Of a stretch of 64,000 nt of DNA, positions 27,207-37,039 are shown one piece after another. The position numbers and the translations under genes are program-made. The notes beneath the pieces were generated by a model, which saw nothing but the letters and a program-made list of their open reading frames with translations, had not been told where the DNA came from and ran no database searches. Origin of the DNA: Legionella sp. PC1000 (GTDB lineage: Bacteria > Pseudomonadota > Gammaproteobacteria > Legionellales > Legionellaceae); contig NZ_CP059400.1 in assembly GCF_014109805.1 (NCBI RefSeq), positions 4,017,645 through 4,081,644 of the forward strand. Direction: 5' to 3'. Numbering within the stretch: position 1 is the stretch's first letter; each line of letters starts with the position of its first letter.

Positions 27207-29448
27207 ACATTCTAATAGCTAAAAATTCATCTGGATTATCATCCAATACTTGGTAAAAACAATCCTCTAATCTATTTGGTATATTACTATTAAAGAAAGT
27301 TAAATTTATGGAGTTGGAGAGCAGATAATTCGTTGTTTCTTTAAACCAATTAAAATAGCTTTTATCTTGATTACTAATTTTTTCTTTAAAAAACTCAACA
27401 TTGAATGAAGGAACACGCTTAATTTCCTCTAATAAACCCGATTGAGCTATTCGAGGTAATTTAATCTTCTCAATAAAATTACAGCAGATTAATCTCATGT
27501 ACTCATTAAATACCTGCTCCTTGTTCTCCTTCATATCTTTTAAATATTTTTCCTTTTTATCTTTAGGAAGAACCCAGAAAATTTTTTCTAATTCCCCGTG
27601 ATCTCGTGTAATATCAACCAGCCTATACTCCATTTTATTTAGATACTCTGTTTTATTCTCCCCCTGAATCACACTTAATAACATCATGAAATGGGTAATG
27701 TTAGCGACGAATTTAACGAGTTTGGGCCACATTGTCTCTAAATAAGTCTTTTGATGCTCTTCTGGAAGAATATTTAAAATTTGAATACAGAACAATAAGT
27801 CCGTTGATAGTTCAATTAGTTTACTTTTCACATTATTGAAATAGATACCTATTTGTTGTGGAGGAAGTGCACTGGCTATGTCTTGAATAGTGGAAATGCT
27901 TATCGAAATAGCGAGCAATTCTTTATGAATATTATTCCACACGATTATTCTTTTACATGGTCGAAGGCGCATAAATTCTTCATCGTTTAATTTTATAAAT
28001 TTCCATATTCTTTTACCTAAACCTTGAAGAAATGCATCTGCTTTTTCTTCATTAAGAAAATCTATGAGTGCTATAAACTCATCAGAATTAAGGAGTTTAG
28101 GGAATTGACGAGCCATTATTCGAGTGAAAATAATAATTTGCTGTTCATTTAGCCCAATAAAAACATTCGCTAAGCCATTGAGGCTCCCAATGGATGCAAC
28201 TATTGTTTTCTTAAGTCGTGAACAAAGTATTGCAATACTTTGCAGATCAAGATCTTTGAGTAAGATTAAAACGTCCTGAGAATTTTGAATCGAATTTTCA
28301 TCTATCTCCATTACTTGAGAAGAGCTGAGAGGAAGAATCTCCCTGCCATCATATTCTACTCTCTTATCAAGGACATCCTCTAATGATTTCTTATAAAGAT
28401 CAAAGTCTTGCTTATAAGTCATTAATAAGGAATCTATTTTTGTCTTATCTAAGCAAATAGAAGTGAGCTCTCCTTTATCGCCTGCAAGCGCTCTCATCAA
28501 AGATTCTGCAAGTGATTCAACGCAGCTATCTCTCCAGTTCGGGTTCAGAAGAGCCTCGTTTAGAGCACTATTCAATTCGCGGTTTCCTCTGGCCTTTTTT
28601 TGTTGCTCCGGAGATAGTTTTTCCCAGTAATTGCGAAACTGTTCTAAAGCGAGGTACGCTTTGACACCAGCAAAGCCATTCACTCCTCTTTGAATCAGTG
28701 CATGCTCTCCCCCTTCTTGTAAACCTTCTATCAAATACTCAATAGCACTATAAAGCGATGAAGATTTTTTAGAAAGAGAACGAAAACGGTAATACGACTT
28801 TATAAACACTTCTGTGGTCTCTGAATGATGCGTAAGTCGCTCTATATCTGTTTGCGAAAGACATTTGCCGGTGAAAGGATTAATTAAAATCTTCTCTACA
28901 AGTTCTTCTGATGTAGATACCTCTATGTGTTTTAGTAAAGATACAGGAATAAGCCAATCTTCATTATGTTCATTCGTAATCACAATGTAAAATTTTACTA
29001 TATCGTTTAGAGCTAATTTGCTGATGTCCTCATAGCTATTCACTTCAATATAGTTATACGTACCTGATGAGCAGTTCACGAAAGGCATCAAGAACATTAA
29101 AGCAGGAACAGCGCGATTAAGGGATCTAAGTGGTGACTGCTCCGCTAAATAATTCGCAACTTCACAACAAATTTTTGTCATCGGAGAATTAGGTGTCGAC
29201 GTATAACTTAGATGAGTTCTTTTAATGTTCTGCCAGCGTGTGGCAAGAAACTGTTTAAGTTTTGTCCTGCTATTTATGCAATCGAGTAATTCTGGCAATT
29301 GCTTGATGGCATCGTTTACTTGAATTCTCTCATAGAGATTTGTCGGCGTAGACTCTTGCGCTGATTGATACGTATTATTAATTAGCCACCGTAACCTTTT
29401 CTTTTTCTCAAAGCGATGAAGCCTACGTATTGCTTGATTTGATTGCAT
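27154..29448 (-). CDS. Large hypothetical helical protein, probable effector
   Basis: I do not recognise this 764-residue protein. It begins with a very basic helix (residues 7-20, RRLHRFEKKKRLR) and has no signal peptide. From roughly residue 380 onward it is a run of amphipathic helices with a recurring pattern in which LP is followed about 8 residues later by YL and then a Leu-rich helix (LPPQQIGIYF, LPEEHQKTYL, LPKDKKEKYL). This suggests an alpha-solenoid of about 40-residue units. Such repeats usually bind other proteins. It converges with the gene at 24711-27044. The role is unknown; effector status is inferred from style and context. Confidence 0.6.
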   Translation of the reverse strand: MQSNQAIRRLHRFEKKKRLRWLINNTYQSAQESTPTNLYERIQVNDAIKQLPELLDCINSRTKLKQFLATRWQNIKRTHLSYTSTPNSPMTKICCEVANYLAEQSPLRSLNRAVPALMFLMPFVNCSSGTYNYIEVNSYEDISKLALNDIVKFYIVITNEHNEDWLIPVSLLKHIEVSTSEELVEKILINPFTGKCLSQTDIERLTHHSETTEVFIKSYYRFRSLSKKSSSLYSAIEYLIEGLQEGGEHALIQRGVNGFAGVKAYLALEQFRNYWEKLSPEQQKKARGNRELNSALNEALLNPNWRDSCVESLAESLMRALAGDKGELTSICLDKTKIDSLLMTYKQDFDLYKKSLEDVLDKRVEYDGREILPLSSSQVMEIDENSIQNSQDVLILLKDLDLQSIAILCSRLKKTIVASIGSLNGLANVFIGLNEQQIIIFTRIMARQFPKLLNSDEFIALIDFLNEEKADAFLQGLGKRIWKFIKLNDEEFMRLRPCKRIIVWNNIHKELLAISISISTIQDIASALPPQQIGIYFNNVKSKLIELSTDLLFCIQILNILPEEHQKTYLETMWPKLVKFVANITHFMMLLSVIQGENKTEYLNKMEYRLVDITRDHGELEKIFWVLPKDKKEKYLKDMKENKEQVFNEYMRLICCNFIEKIKLPRIAQSGLLEEIKRVPSFNVEFFKEKISNQDKSYFNWFKETTNYLLSNSINLTFFNSNIPNRLEDCFYQVLDDNPDEFLAIRMFVFNMEPTDSLGYTLQY

Positions 29449-29658
29449 AAAAACAGGGTATGAATAATTTTTTTATTTATACACAAAGAGTTAACCATTG
29501 TCTATATTTGCAAATAATAAACATATAAATCATTTATTGATTTTATATTTCTAAAAATCATCAGTAACCCGTGATTTTTTGCTCTAAATCAATTTAATGT
29601 TCAAACACGACTTTATTTTCAACTAAAATAAATTTAAGAACATTAAAAAGGAACTTAT

Positions 29659-30087
29659 GTGCAAATAAAAACGAGCAGGAGTTTTCTACGTTTTTCCCTT
29701 ATTTTTTTTACCCTGTTTATACCTACGGTAATTTATGCGGAAGATAATTATAACTCTCATTTTATTAATGAAAGTAACAAAGGAGCAGAGAAATATACTC
29801 TTGTTAAAACAAGAATGTGGCCAGAATCAGGATGCATTATAGAAAGTGGGCCGGATATACTTTTACCCGGTGAGAAGACGCAACTTGTTATTGCCAAAAA
29901 ACAAGGTTGCGATCAAGCTGGTATCGGTTATTCCTTATACAAAACTGCCGACAACAAACAAGAGCATTTACTAGGCTACGTCTCTCACCGTTTTCGCGAT
30001 GGTACTTTTAGTTTACAAGTTTCGATTTTTTGTAATGATAAACAGTGTGTATTTAGAGATCTGAATCCAGATCAAGACCGAAATTAA
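29659..30087 (+). CDS. Small secreted hypothetical protein
   Basis: This 142-residue protein has an N-terminal signal peptide (basic residues, then a hydrophobic core ending VIYA-ED near residue 27). The mature part is beta-rich with four cysteines that could form two disulphides. The frame starts at GTG with AAGGA 6 bases upstream. An ATG two bases earlier is in another frame and stops after three codons, so GTG initiation is required unless the sequence has an error. I do not recognise a family. Periplasmic, outer-surface or type II-secreted locations are all possible. Confidence 0.6.
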   Translation: MQIKTSRSFLRFSLIFFTLFIPTVIYAEDNYNSHFINESNKGAEKYTLVKTRMWPESGCIIESGPDILLPGEKTQLVIAKKQGCDQAGIGYSLYKTADNKQEHLLGYVSHRFRDGTFSLQVSIFCNDKQCVFRDLNPDQDRN

Positions 30088-30227
30088 GTTGAAGATTTAC
30101 TAAGAATGAATTTTTATTACCCTCGCTTTTGCATGGACTTTACTGTGTGAGACAACCCATTTCTCATCCCCCTCACTTCGGCAACAGGTGGCTGAGCACA
30201 AACAAATCTAATGGATTATTTTTTGAA

Positions 30228-30260
30228 CTTAATAAAATATTAATAATATATTTGTATAAT
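30228..30260 (+). promoter_or_regulatory. PmrA-type tandem site and -10 element
   Basis: CTTAAT (30228-30233) and ATTAAT (30239-30244) are separated by exactly 5 bases, an 11-bp period, and are followed 10 bases later by a perfect TATAAT (30255-30260). This fits the PmrA half-site pair known upstream of many Legionella effector genes. The next gene starts 70 bases downstream. Confidence 0.5.
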
Positions 30261-30330
30261 TTTACCTCTTTTATTGGAGATATCCTAGGATAAAACCAAT
30301 ATCTATTAATTAGAAACGAGGCATATATTC

Positions 30331-31878
30331 ATGAGAAGTCCAATAGAATCATCTCAAAATGTTAACGTCGATAAGATAAAAATATGTAATGAGCAAATTT
30401 TCCAATTTGTTATAAAATATAGGTACTTAGATATCGAAGGTTGGGAATCGCGAAATTCTTCCAGCAGTCAAAAATTTCAAATTGTTTCGCCACTCTATGA
30501 TTCCCCAGAAAAGCTGCAGGCTATTTTGAAACAATATGGGTATGACGATCATCCTAATTATAAAATATGTGAGAGTCGTGAACCTGGCCAGTACAGAATC
30601 GTCATAACAGGCTTATCAGATATATCGTCCCACTTTAATCCAATAGCACAAAAACTTAACGAATATTGTTACTTGGGATGTTATGGATGGGAGAGTAGGC
30701 AAAGCACAGGTCAAATGGTATCAGGTCTTTTTGATTCCCCAGAAGAGCCTCAAGAAATCTTAAAAAAACATGGTGAATTATTAAGTCTTAAACACTATAA
30801 AGTCGTCGAAAGCAATCAAGAGCCAGGAAAGTACCGAATATGTATATCCAATGATAAAACAAATCAGGAAGATCCTTGGTCTTTCCTGATACAAGATATG
30901 GGCGTATATCATGAACAAGATATGACCGAAACCGTAAAATGGATACAAGGATCCGGCCTAATGGTGTTGAATTTTATAACGCAAATGGGTTACCAAGAGA
31001 TATGTTCTTTCAGAACTCAAATGCACTTTAAAAATAAGGACCTAACTAAACCAGGTCATTGGGTCTTTGATGAAAAAAATCTATGTTTGGTCAACTCTGG
31101 GCCATCGATAAAATATGATAATGATGAAGGCGCAGCGTATAAACAAAATATAGAGTTTTCTATCCAATTTGGAATTGAGCATCTCCAATTTCCTCAATCT
31201 TTAAAGAAACTGGTTGATTTCATTAAAATCGAAAATTATAAACACTGTTCCTATTATTACATCCCTCTACAAGCGATTAAGACCGATTTAAAATTATTCA
31301 TAGATGCTACAGTTTCAAGTTTAGATAGAATTCTTGGCCACTTAAATGATCAGATTAAGCACAAAAAACTGGAGCTTAATTTTTTTAGTGAGCGGTTTAC
31401 TCCCGATCAACATCTTATATTAGCTGGATGTTTTAAGTTTTATCAGCAAGTACTTATAAGCTCATTTAGTCCGGCAGATTCCGGACGGATCATTGAAATA
31501 CTCTTAAAAGACAACAAAACCCAAGAAGAAGAGGAGTGGTTGAATCATAAGATGCCATCCGAGATATACAATAATTTATTGAGGGGCAATGAAACTCTTA
31601 CTCGACTTAAATTAGACACTGTGGATGGCGGTAATTTAAAAAATGGTACCCCCATAACAATAGCTGATGTCCATCAATTTATGAAATTGTCTTTTTCTTT
31701 AACTGAGCTTTATTGTCAAAAAAAGATATTTAGTGATCAGAAAAGAAGCCTTCGACAACAGGAACTCGAAAGCTCTTCTATTTCGCTCTCTTCTCATCCT
31801 AATTCTATTTTTTCTGGTAAAAACAGTCCAAGCGAAGAAAAGAGCGAACGCAAAGACAATGAGCCATCCCCTGTTTAA
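30331..31878 (+). CDS. Hypothetical effector-like protein with a tandem duplicated domain
   Basis: This 515-residue protein opens with two copies of a ~65-residue module (about 30-93 and 111-173). Both contain YL followed by GWESR, then a xxFDSPE/YDSPE turn, an ILK helix, a YK(I/V)xES strand and an EPGxYRI strand. The module is a small alpha/beta unit that I do not recognise. The middle (about 180-440) is mixed and then helical. The last ~50 residues are rich in Ser, Glu and Lys, similar to the flexible C-terminal tails used as Dot/Icm signals. The ATG has GAGG 9 bases upstream and a PmrA-type promoter lies at 30228-30260. Effector status is inference. Confidence 0.65.
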   Translation: MRSPIESSQNVNVDKIKICNEQIFQFVIKYRYLDIEGWESRNSSSSQKFQIVSPLYDSPEKLQAILKQYGYDDHPNYKICESREPGQYRIVITGLSDISSHFNPIAQKLNEYCYLGCYGWESRQSTGQMVSGLFDSPEEPQEILKKHGELLSLKHYKVVESNQEPGKYRICISNDKTNQEDPWSFLIQDMGVYHEQDMTETVKWIQGSGLMVLNFITQMGYQEICSFRTQMHFKNKDLTKPGHWVFDEKNLCLVNSGPSIKYDNDEGAAYKQNIEFSIQFGIEHLQFPQSLKKLVDFIKIENYKHCSYYYIPLQAIKTDLKLFIDATVSSLDRILGHLNDQIKHKKLELNFFSERFTPDQHLILAGCFKFYQQVLISSFSPADSGRIIEILLKDNKTQEEEEWLNHKMPSEIYNNLLRGNETLTRLKLDTVDGGNLKNGTPITIADVHQFMKLSFSLTELYCQKKIFSDQKRSLRQQELESSSISLSSHPNSIFSGKNSPSEEKSERKDNEPSPV

Positions 31879-31891
31879 AAGAAACAGATTT

Positions 31892-31930
31892 TGTTGCTTA
31901 GCTGCATGGAATGGCTAAGCAACATTCATT
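31892..31930 (+). terminator. Rho-independent-type terminator
   Basis: A perfect 11-bp stem (TGTTGCTTAGC / GCTAAGCAACA) with an 11-nt loop is followed by TTCATT. It begins 14 bases after the stop of the preceding rightward gene. Confidence 0.6.
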
Positions 31931-31944
31931 TCTTAAAGATCACT

Positions 31945-31978
31945 ATCCCCGATCGCGAGCCCGCATGCGGGTACGGGA
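31945..31978 (-). terminator. GC-rich hairpin after parC
   Basis: The palindrome CCCGCATGCGGG (31960-31971), flanked by partially pairing ATCCCC and GGGAT, lies immediately after the parC stop codon on the leftward strand. It may end parC transcripts. It also looks like a copy of a dispersed GC-rich palindrome. Confidence 0.4.
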
Positions 31979-34231
31979 TTATTCTGAGGTATTGACTTGC
32001 AATTGGGTCACATTTTGCAAACCACGTGGTAATCGGTTGCCTCGACGTCCTCGCTCACCTTTATAATGCTCCAGATCGCTTCCTTTCAAAGTAAAATGCC
32101 GTTTACCAGCATGTACAGTGAGGGAATCCTCTGCAGAGAGCACTTGTAAATCAATCACATATTCTTCACGGGATAATGCTTTAGCAGAAGGGATACTGAT
32201 TAATTTATTGCCTTTCCCGCGAGATAATTCGGGTACTTCCTTGGCAGAAAAAATGAGTAAGCGGCCAGCATTGGTAACACAGGCCACAAATAGCTCATCA
32301 TGTTTGGGTAAGAGGCGAGGCGGCAAAATACGGCTGGATTCAGGCAGCTTAATACAAGCCTTGCCATTGCGATTTTTTACGTAAAGATCACCTATTTTGG
32401 CGATAAAACCATATCCTGCATCACAAGCTAATAAAACCAATTGTTCTGCCTCGCCACCGATCACTGCTTCAAATAACGCACCTTCAGCTGGATTAAGCTT
32501 ACCAGTTAAAGGTTCACCTTGGCCTCGTGCTGATGGTAAAACATGCCCTGGCAAGGAATAAACTTTGCCTTCACTATCAAAAAAAAGGATTTGTTGGTTT
32601 GAACGCGCCATGGCTTGCGCTTTAAATTCATCACCTGCTTTATAACTCAACTCGCTACCGATTACATCATAACCTTTTGCCGCCCTTACCCAACCCTTTT
32701 TGGAGAGTACTACAGTGATTGGCTCATTAGGTAAAATATCCTCTTCTTTTAATGCTTGTGATTCTTGTCGGACAATAATTGGCGAGCGACGCCCATCTCC
32801 AAATTCATCCCTGTCTTTGATAATTTCGTCTTTAACCAAAGCTTTTAATCGTTGTTCTGAAGCTAGAGTGGTTTGTAAATTATCGCGTTCGGCGCAAAGC
32901 TCATCCAACTCACCACGTATCTTTACCTCTTCCAGTTTTGCCAAATGGCGCAACTTCATTTCTAAAATCGCTTCAGCTTGACGATCACTGAGATTAAAAC
33001 GTGCCATCAACCCTTGCTTGGGGTGCTCATGTTCGCGAATTATCGCAATGACTTCATCGATGTTCAGATAGGCGATCAGTAACCCTTCAAGCACATGAAT
33101 GCGATCCAGAACTTTTGCTAACCGATACTCCAAGCGTCGCCTTACTACCGTTAAGCGATAAGACAACCATTCCCGCAGAATATCCAGTAAATTTTTTACT
33201 TTTGGCCTGCCATCAAGTCCTATCATATTGAAGTTAACACGATAACTTCGTTCCAAATCTGTCGTGGCAAATAGATGAGACATCAAACCTTCTGCATCAA
33301 CGCGGTTTGAACGTGGAATGATCACCAATCGGGTGGGATGCTCATGATCGGACTCATCACGTAAATCTTCTACCATTGGCAGTTTTTTCTGTTGCATCTG
33401 CAACGCGATTTGTTCTATAACTTTGGCACCAGATACCTGATAAGGCAGAGCAGTAATTACTATATTTTGTTTTTCCTGACTATAAACCGCCCGCATTTTA
33501 ATTGAGCCATTACCTGTTTCATACATGTTGGCAATTGATTCCGGCGGAGTGATTATTTCCGCTTCGGTCGGAAAATCAGGCCCTTTAATGTACTGAGTAA
33601 TCGCTGCTAAATCTGCCTGGGGATTCTCCAGTAAATGCACACAAGCATTTGCCACTTCGGTTAGATTATGCGGCAGAATATCTGAAGCCATACCCACAGC
33701 TATACCTGTTGCGCCATTTAATAATATATTCGGTAAGCGCGCTGGCAGTAATGAAGGTTCTTGTAACGTCCCATCAAAATTGTCCACCCAATCTACGGTA
33801 CCTTGTAATAATTCTGAAAGCAGTACTTCAGCATAAGCCGATAATCGGGCTTCCGTATAACGCATGGCTGCAAATGATTTAGGATCATCTGGGGATCCCC
33901 AGTTTCCTTGACCATCCACAAAGGGATAGCGGTAGGAAAACGGTTGCGCCATCAATACCATGGCCTCATAACACGCACTGTCACCATGGGGATGGAATTT
34001 ACCCAGCACATCCCCAACCGTACGTGCTGATTTTTTATATTTGGCGGTTGCTTTCAGACCCAGCTCAGACATCGCATAGATTATACGCCGCTGAACTGGT
34101 TTTAATCCGTCAGCAATATGGGGTAAGGCTCTATCTAAAATGACGTACATTGAATAATCAAGGTAAGCCTTTTCCGTAAATTCAGTTAATGCTTTTCGTT
34201 CTGTTACTTCATTCATCGTTTTTTTATTCAT
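31979..34231 (-). CDS. parC: DNA topoisomerase IV subunit A
   Basis: This type IIA topoisomerase subunit decatenates daughter chromosomes together with ParE. The 750 residues match ParC length (shorter than GyrA, and lacking a GyrA-box-rich C-terminus). The catalytic tyrosine is Y125, preceded by R124 in [11 protein letters not shown]. The quinolone-determining region reads [10 protein letters not shown] with S85 and E89, which align with E. coli S80 and E84, so both resistance positions look wild-type. The PAMRYTE-like and [15 protein letters not shown] segments of the breakage-reunion domain are intact. ATGs at 34231 and 34216 are both possible starts. Confidence 0.95.
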   Translation of the reverse strand: MNKKTMNEVTERKALTEFTEKAYLDYSMYVILDRALPHIADGLKPVQRRIIYAMSELGLKATAKYKKSARTVGDVLGKFHPHGDSACYEAMVLMAQPFSYRYPFVDGQGNWGSPDDPKSFAAMRYTEARLSAYAEVLLSELLQGTVDWVDNFDGTLQEPSLLPARLPNILLNGATGIAVGMASDILPHNLTEVANACVHLLENPQADLAAITQYIKGPDFPTEAEIITPPESIANMYETGNGSIKMRAVYSQEKQNIVITALPYQVSGAKVIEQIALQMQQKKLPMVEDLRDESDHEHPTRLVIIPRSNRVDAEGLMSHLFATTDLERSYRVNFNMIGLDGRPKVKNLLDILREWLSYRLTVVRRRLEYRLAKVLDRIHVLEGLLIAYLNIDEVIAIIREHEHPKQGLMARFNLSDRQAEAILEMKLRHLAKLEEVKIRGELDELCAERDNLQTTLASEQRLKALVKDEIIKDRDEFGDGRRSPIIVRQESQALKEEDILPNEPITVVLSKKGWVRAAKGYDVIGSELSYKAGDEFKAQAMARSNQQILFFDSEGKVYSLPGHVLPSARGQGEPLTGKLNPAEGALFEAVIGGEAEQLVLLACDAGYGFIAKIGDLYVKNRNGKACIKLPESSRILPPRLLPKHDELFVACVTNAGRLLIFSAKEVPELSRGKGNKLISIPSAKALSREEYVIDLQVLSAEDSLTVHAGKRHFTLKGSDLEHYKGERGRRGNRLPRGLQNVTQLQVNTSE

Positions 34232-34589
34232 GAAATTAATATTTACTATTTAACCATCGGGACGCTCTATTGCAAAGTAATTTTAACAGAGTCCTTATGA
34301 TGTCACATAGAGAAATAGCTTATAAATTGTGAATAACTTTTATATATTTCTTCGTGACGCGCACCATATTTAATTTAAGCAATTGAAAATTAAATGATTT
34401 TTAAAATCAACATATTTTAAATCATTTTTTGCCTGTGGATAACTTTGTGCATTATTATCGAATAAAAACGCTAACTTATTGTAAATAACATAAAAATTAT
34501 AAAACGTTTCGCACGATTTCCTCATTGCAATTAATTACTTGAAAGGATGATATATAATTGAATGAGAGATGCTTATTTAATGGTTTGTT
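34232..34589. other. AT-rich intergenic region with two DnaA-box matches
   Basis: This 358-bp gap separates divergent parC and the diguanylate cyclase gene. It contains TGTGAATAA at 34328-34336 and TGTGGATAA at 34434-34442. Both are perfect matches to the reverse of the DnaA consensus TTATNCACA and lie in the same orientation. The rest is strongly AT-rich, with several TATAAT-like stretches; no reading frame of note was seen. Confidence 0.45.
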
Positions 34590-36785
34590 ATGGATTACAG
34601 TAAAAAGCAAATCCAAGATTCGCCAGGTGCTAATACCGATTCTCGATTTAGTAAGAGCTTGCTTTATTTTATTTTTATACCAGCACTCGCGATCGTACTC
34701 ATTATTGGTATATTCTCTTATCGCCAAGTGAATAAACTGGTTGAGGCAAACAGTTGGGTAACCCATACTTATCAAGTCATTCACTCTACAGATCAAATCT
34801 TATATACAATAGTCAACATTAATTCTCTGCAAAGAGGTTATCTCATTTCCAGTGATGATCAATTCATCGCGAATATTGATAGAGCAAAAGCAAACTTTAA
34901 ACCGAATTTTGATAATCTAATTGCTCTAACAAAAGACAACTCATCTCAAGCAGAACGAGTTACACGCTTTATTGATTTAACGAATCAACGGCTTGGCCAA
35001 TTAAATCAAACAATCCAATTAAAAATGAATAACAAACTCCATACCCAGGAAGGAATGGATTTTTTCCGGAAAGAAGTAGACCTTTCAAATCAAATTAAAG
35101 CTTTAGGACAAGAAATAAAATCAGTTGAATTAGTGCTATTAAATGGAAGAAATGATCTCGCACTAAGTGGTGCACAATTGGCAAACTATATTATCATTAG
35201 CGGGAGTTTTATTAGTATATGCGGCTTAATATTAGTATTTTTTTTAGCGAACAGAGAACTCTCTCGAAGCCTCAATGCAGAACGTGAGAGGAAAAATGTT
35301 GAAACTCGCTTAAGGAGCATTTTAGAAAGCGCTACAGACATGATCGCAGCTGTTGATAATAATTACTGTTATATTATTTTTAATGAAGCATACCAACGTG
35401 AGTTCAAGCGTTTATTTGGTAAATCGATAACTATAGGCATGAGCCTAGATACGGTCTTTTCAGATGTTGGCTCCAAAAATAAATTGTCGGAGCTTTGGAA
35501 AAAATCTCTAAATGGAGGTGAGTTTGTAAAAAATATTGAGTTTGAACTAGACAATAAACGCAATATCTATGAAATCACCTCCAGCTTAATTATCAATGAG
35601 GATAATGAGATTAGTGGAGCGGTGCATATTATCCGTAATATTACGAAACAAATTGAGGAGCAAATTGAACTTAAAGACTCTTATGCAAAACTCAATGCCG
35701 GAATGCTAGCGCTACAAGATAAAAATGACCAAATCACGCTTCTAGTCGAAATGAGTGACATTATGCTTGCTTGTAGTTCCCAAGAGGAATTAAGTAATGT
35801 GATGACAAAATACTGCCAGCGTATGCTTCATTTTGCGAGCGGTTATTTATATGTCATGCACCCCTCAAAAAACTATCTTGAAATTGCCACAACTTGGGGC
35901 TCACCCAATCTTCAGTCTACTACGTTCCCTCCTGATCAATGTTGGGCAATCCGTTTAGGCAGGATTCATCATGTGCGGCCTGCTCATAACGAATTAATTT
36001 GCAACCATGTGAAGGCAGACAATAAACAGCAAGCAACCTATCTTTGTGTGCCATTAATGGCTCAGAATGATATTTATGGTTTATTGTATTTGGAAATCAA
36101 ACCAGGAACACAAATTGAATTTTCAGAAAATCAGCAGCTTTTAATTACTGCATTCTCTGAATTAACGGCGCTGGCTTTTGCAAACGTACGCTTAAGAGAA
36201 AATCTACGTTATCAATCGATGCGCGATCCTTTAACTGGCCTCTATAATCGTCGTTATTTGGAAGATTTTCTTTTAAAACAACTTCATCAATCAGAACGAA
36301 CTAAATCGCCACTTTCACTCCTAATGCTCGATTTAGATCACTTTAAAAAAATAAATGATACGTATGGTCATGACGCTGGTGATGCAGCTTTAAAAGAATT
36401 GGGAAAAATATTACAAGATGATATTCGCGTTGGCGATCTTGCAGCTCGTTATGGTGGCGAAGAGTTTATAGTTGTCTTTTATGGCACTGATGCGGAAACA
36501 ATCAAAGGGCGCGCTGAAAGCATTCGTCATGCCGTCTCTCGACTCCAAATAAAATATGGGGCACAACACGTAGGCCCTATTACCATTTCCATTGGTATAT
36601 CCGTCTTTCCGCTTCATGGTCGGACCCCTGCAGAATTAATCGAATCTGCAGATAAGGCATTATATTTTGCAAAAGCTAATGGAAGAAATCAGGTTGTTCT
36701 TTATTCAGACATCGAAGGTAAAAAGTATCCTGGAAATGGGAAAAAGAGTGAAGATAACAAACCTTTTGATAGTAAATTAATGTGA
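34590..36785 (+). CDS. Diguanylate cyclase with CHASE3, PAS and GAF sensor domains
   Basis: This 731-residue membrane sensor synthesises cyclic di-GMP. The order is TM1 (about 27-45), a periplasmic CHASE3-like four-helix domain (46-195), TM2 (about 198-220), PAS (about 245-355), GAF (about 385-530) and a GGDEF domain (540-705). The active site is GGEEF at 622-626, and the product-inhibition I-site RVGD at 613-616 is in the correct position five residues before it. Metal-binding D in MLDLDHFKKIND is present. No EAL domain follows, so it should be a pure synthase with feedback inhibition. The ligand sensed by CHASE3/PAS/GAF is unknown. The ribosome binding site is weak. Confidence 0.92.
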   Translation: MDYSKKQIQDSPGANTDSRFSKSLLYFIFIPALAIVLIIGIFSYRQVNKLVEANSWVTHTYQVIHSTDQILYTIVNINSLQRGYLISSDDQFIANIDRAKANFKPNFDNLIALTKDNSSQAERVTRFIDLTNQRLGQLNQTIQLKMNNKLHTQEGMDFFRKEVDLSNQIKALGQEIKSVELVLLNGRNDLALSGAQLANYIIISGSFISICGLILVFFLANRELSRSLNAERERKNVETRLRSILESATDMIAAVDNNYCYIIFNEAYQREFKRLFGKSITIGMSLDTVFSDVGSKNKLSELWKKSLNGGEFVKNIEFELDNKRNIYEITSSLIINEDNEISGAVHIIRNITKQIEEQIELKDSYAKLNAGMLALQDKNDQITLLVEMSDIMLACSSQEELSNVMTKYCQRMLHFASGYLYVMHPSKNYLEIATTWGSPNLQSTTFPPDQCWAIRLGRIHHVRPAHNELICNHVKADNKQQATYLCVPLMAQNDIYGLLYLEIKPGTQIEFSENQQLLITAFSELTALAFANVRLRENLRYQSMRDPLTGLYNRRYLEDFLLKQLHQSERTKSPLSLLMLDLDHFKKINDTYGHDAGDAALKELGKILQDDIRVGDLAARYGGEEFIVVFYGTDAETIKGRAESIRHAVSRLQIKYGAQHVGPITISIGISVFPLHGRTPAELIESADKALYFAKANGRNQVVLYSDIEGKKYPGNGKKSEDNKPFDSKLM

Positions 36786-36963
36786 GTCGCAAATGAACTA
36801 ATACCAAAAATTATTATTTTCACCCCCCTTTTGGCTCCCATTGCTACATGCATAATAATCGCTACTTAATCCCTCTACAAAGATAACTGCGTGAGTTAAT
36901 GCGGGTTATCAATTGGAATAATGAAGCTCTGATTGCTCATTAATAGTACATTTTGTTTTTGCT

Positions 36964-36994
36964 ATTAATACTTTCTTAATAATATTATTATATT
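36964..36994 (+). promoter_or_regulatory. PmrA-type tandem site and -10 element
   Basis: ATTAAT (36964-36969) and CTTAAT (36975-36980) lie 5 bases apart, an 11-bp period, and TATATT (36989-36994) follows 8 bases later. The layout is the same as at 30228-30260. The RasGEF gene starts about 45 bases downstream. Confidence 0.5.
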
Positions 36995-37039
36995 CTTTAC
37001 GGCCTAATAAAGTTAATCACTCTTAATAGTGAGAAAATT

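Noticed and set aside
27041..27256. A 71-codon rightward frame after the 777-residue gene
   Set aside because: It overlaps the 3' end of the converging gene and a long hairpin, and its start overlaps the previous stop without a ribosome binding site.
31979..34231. Quinolone-resistance substitution in parC
   Set aside because: The positions aligning with E. coli S80 and E84 are Ser85 and Glu89, i.e. the sensitive residues.
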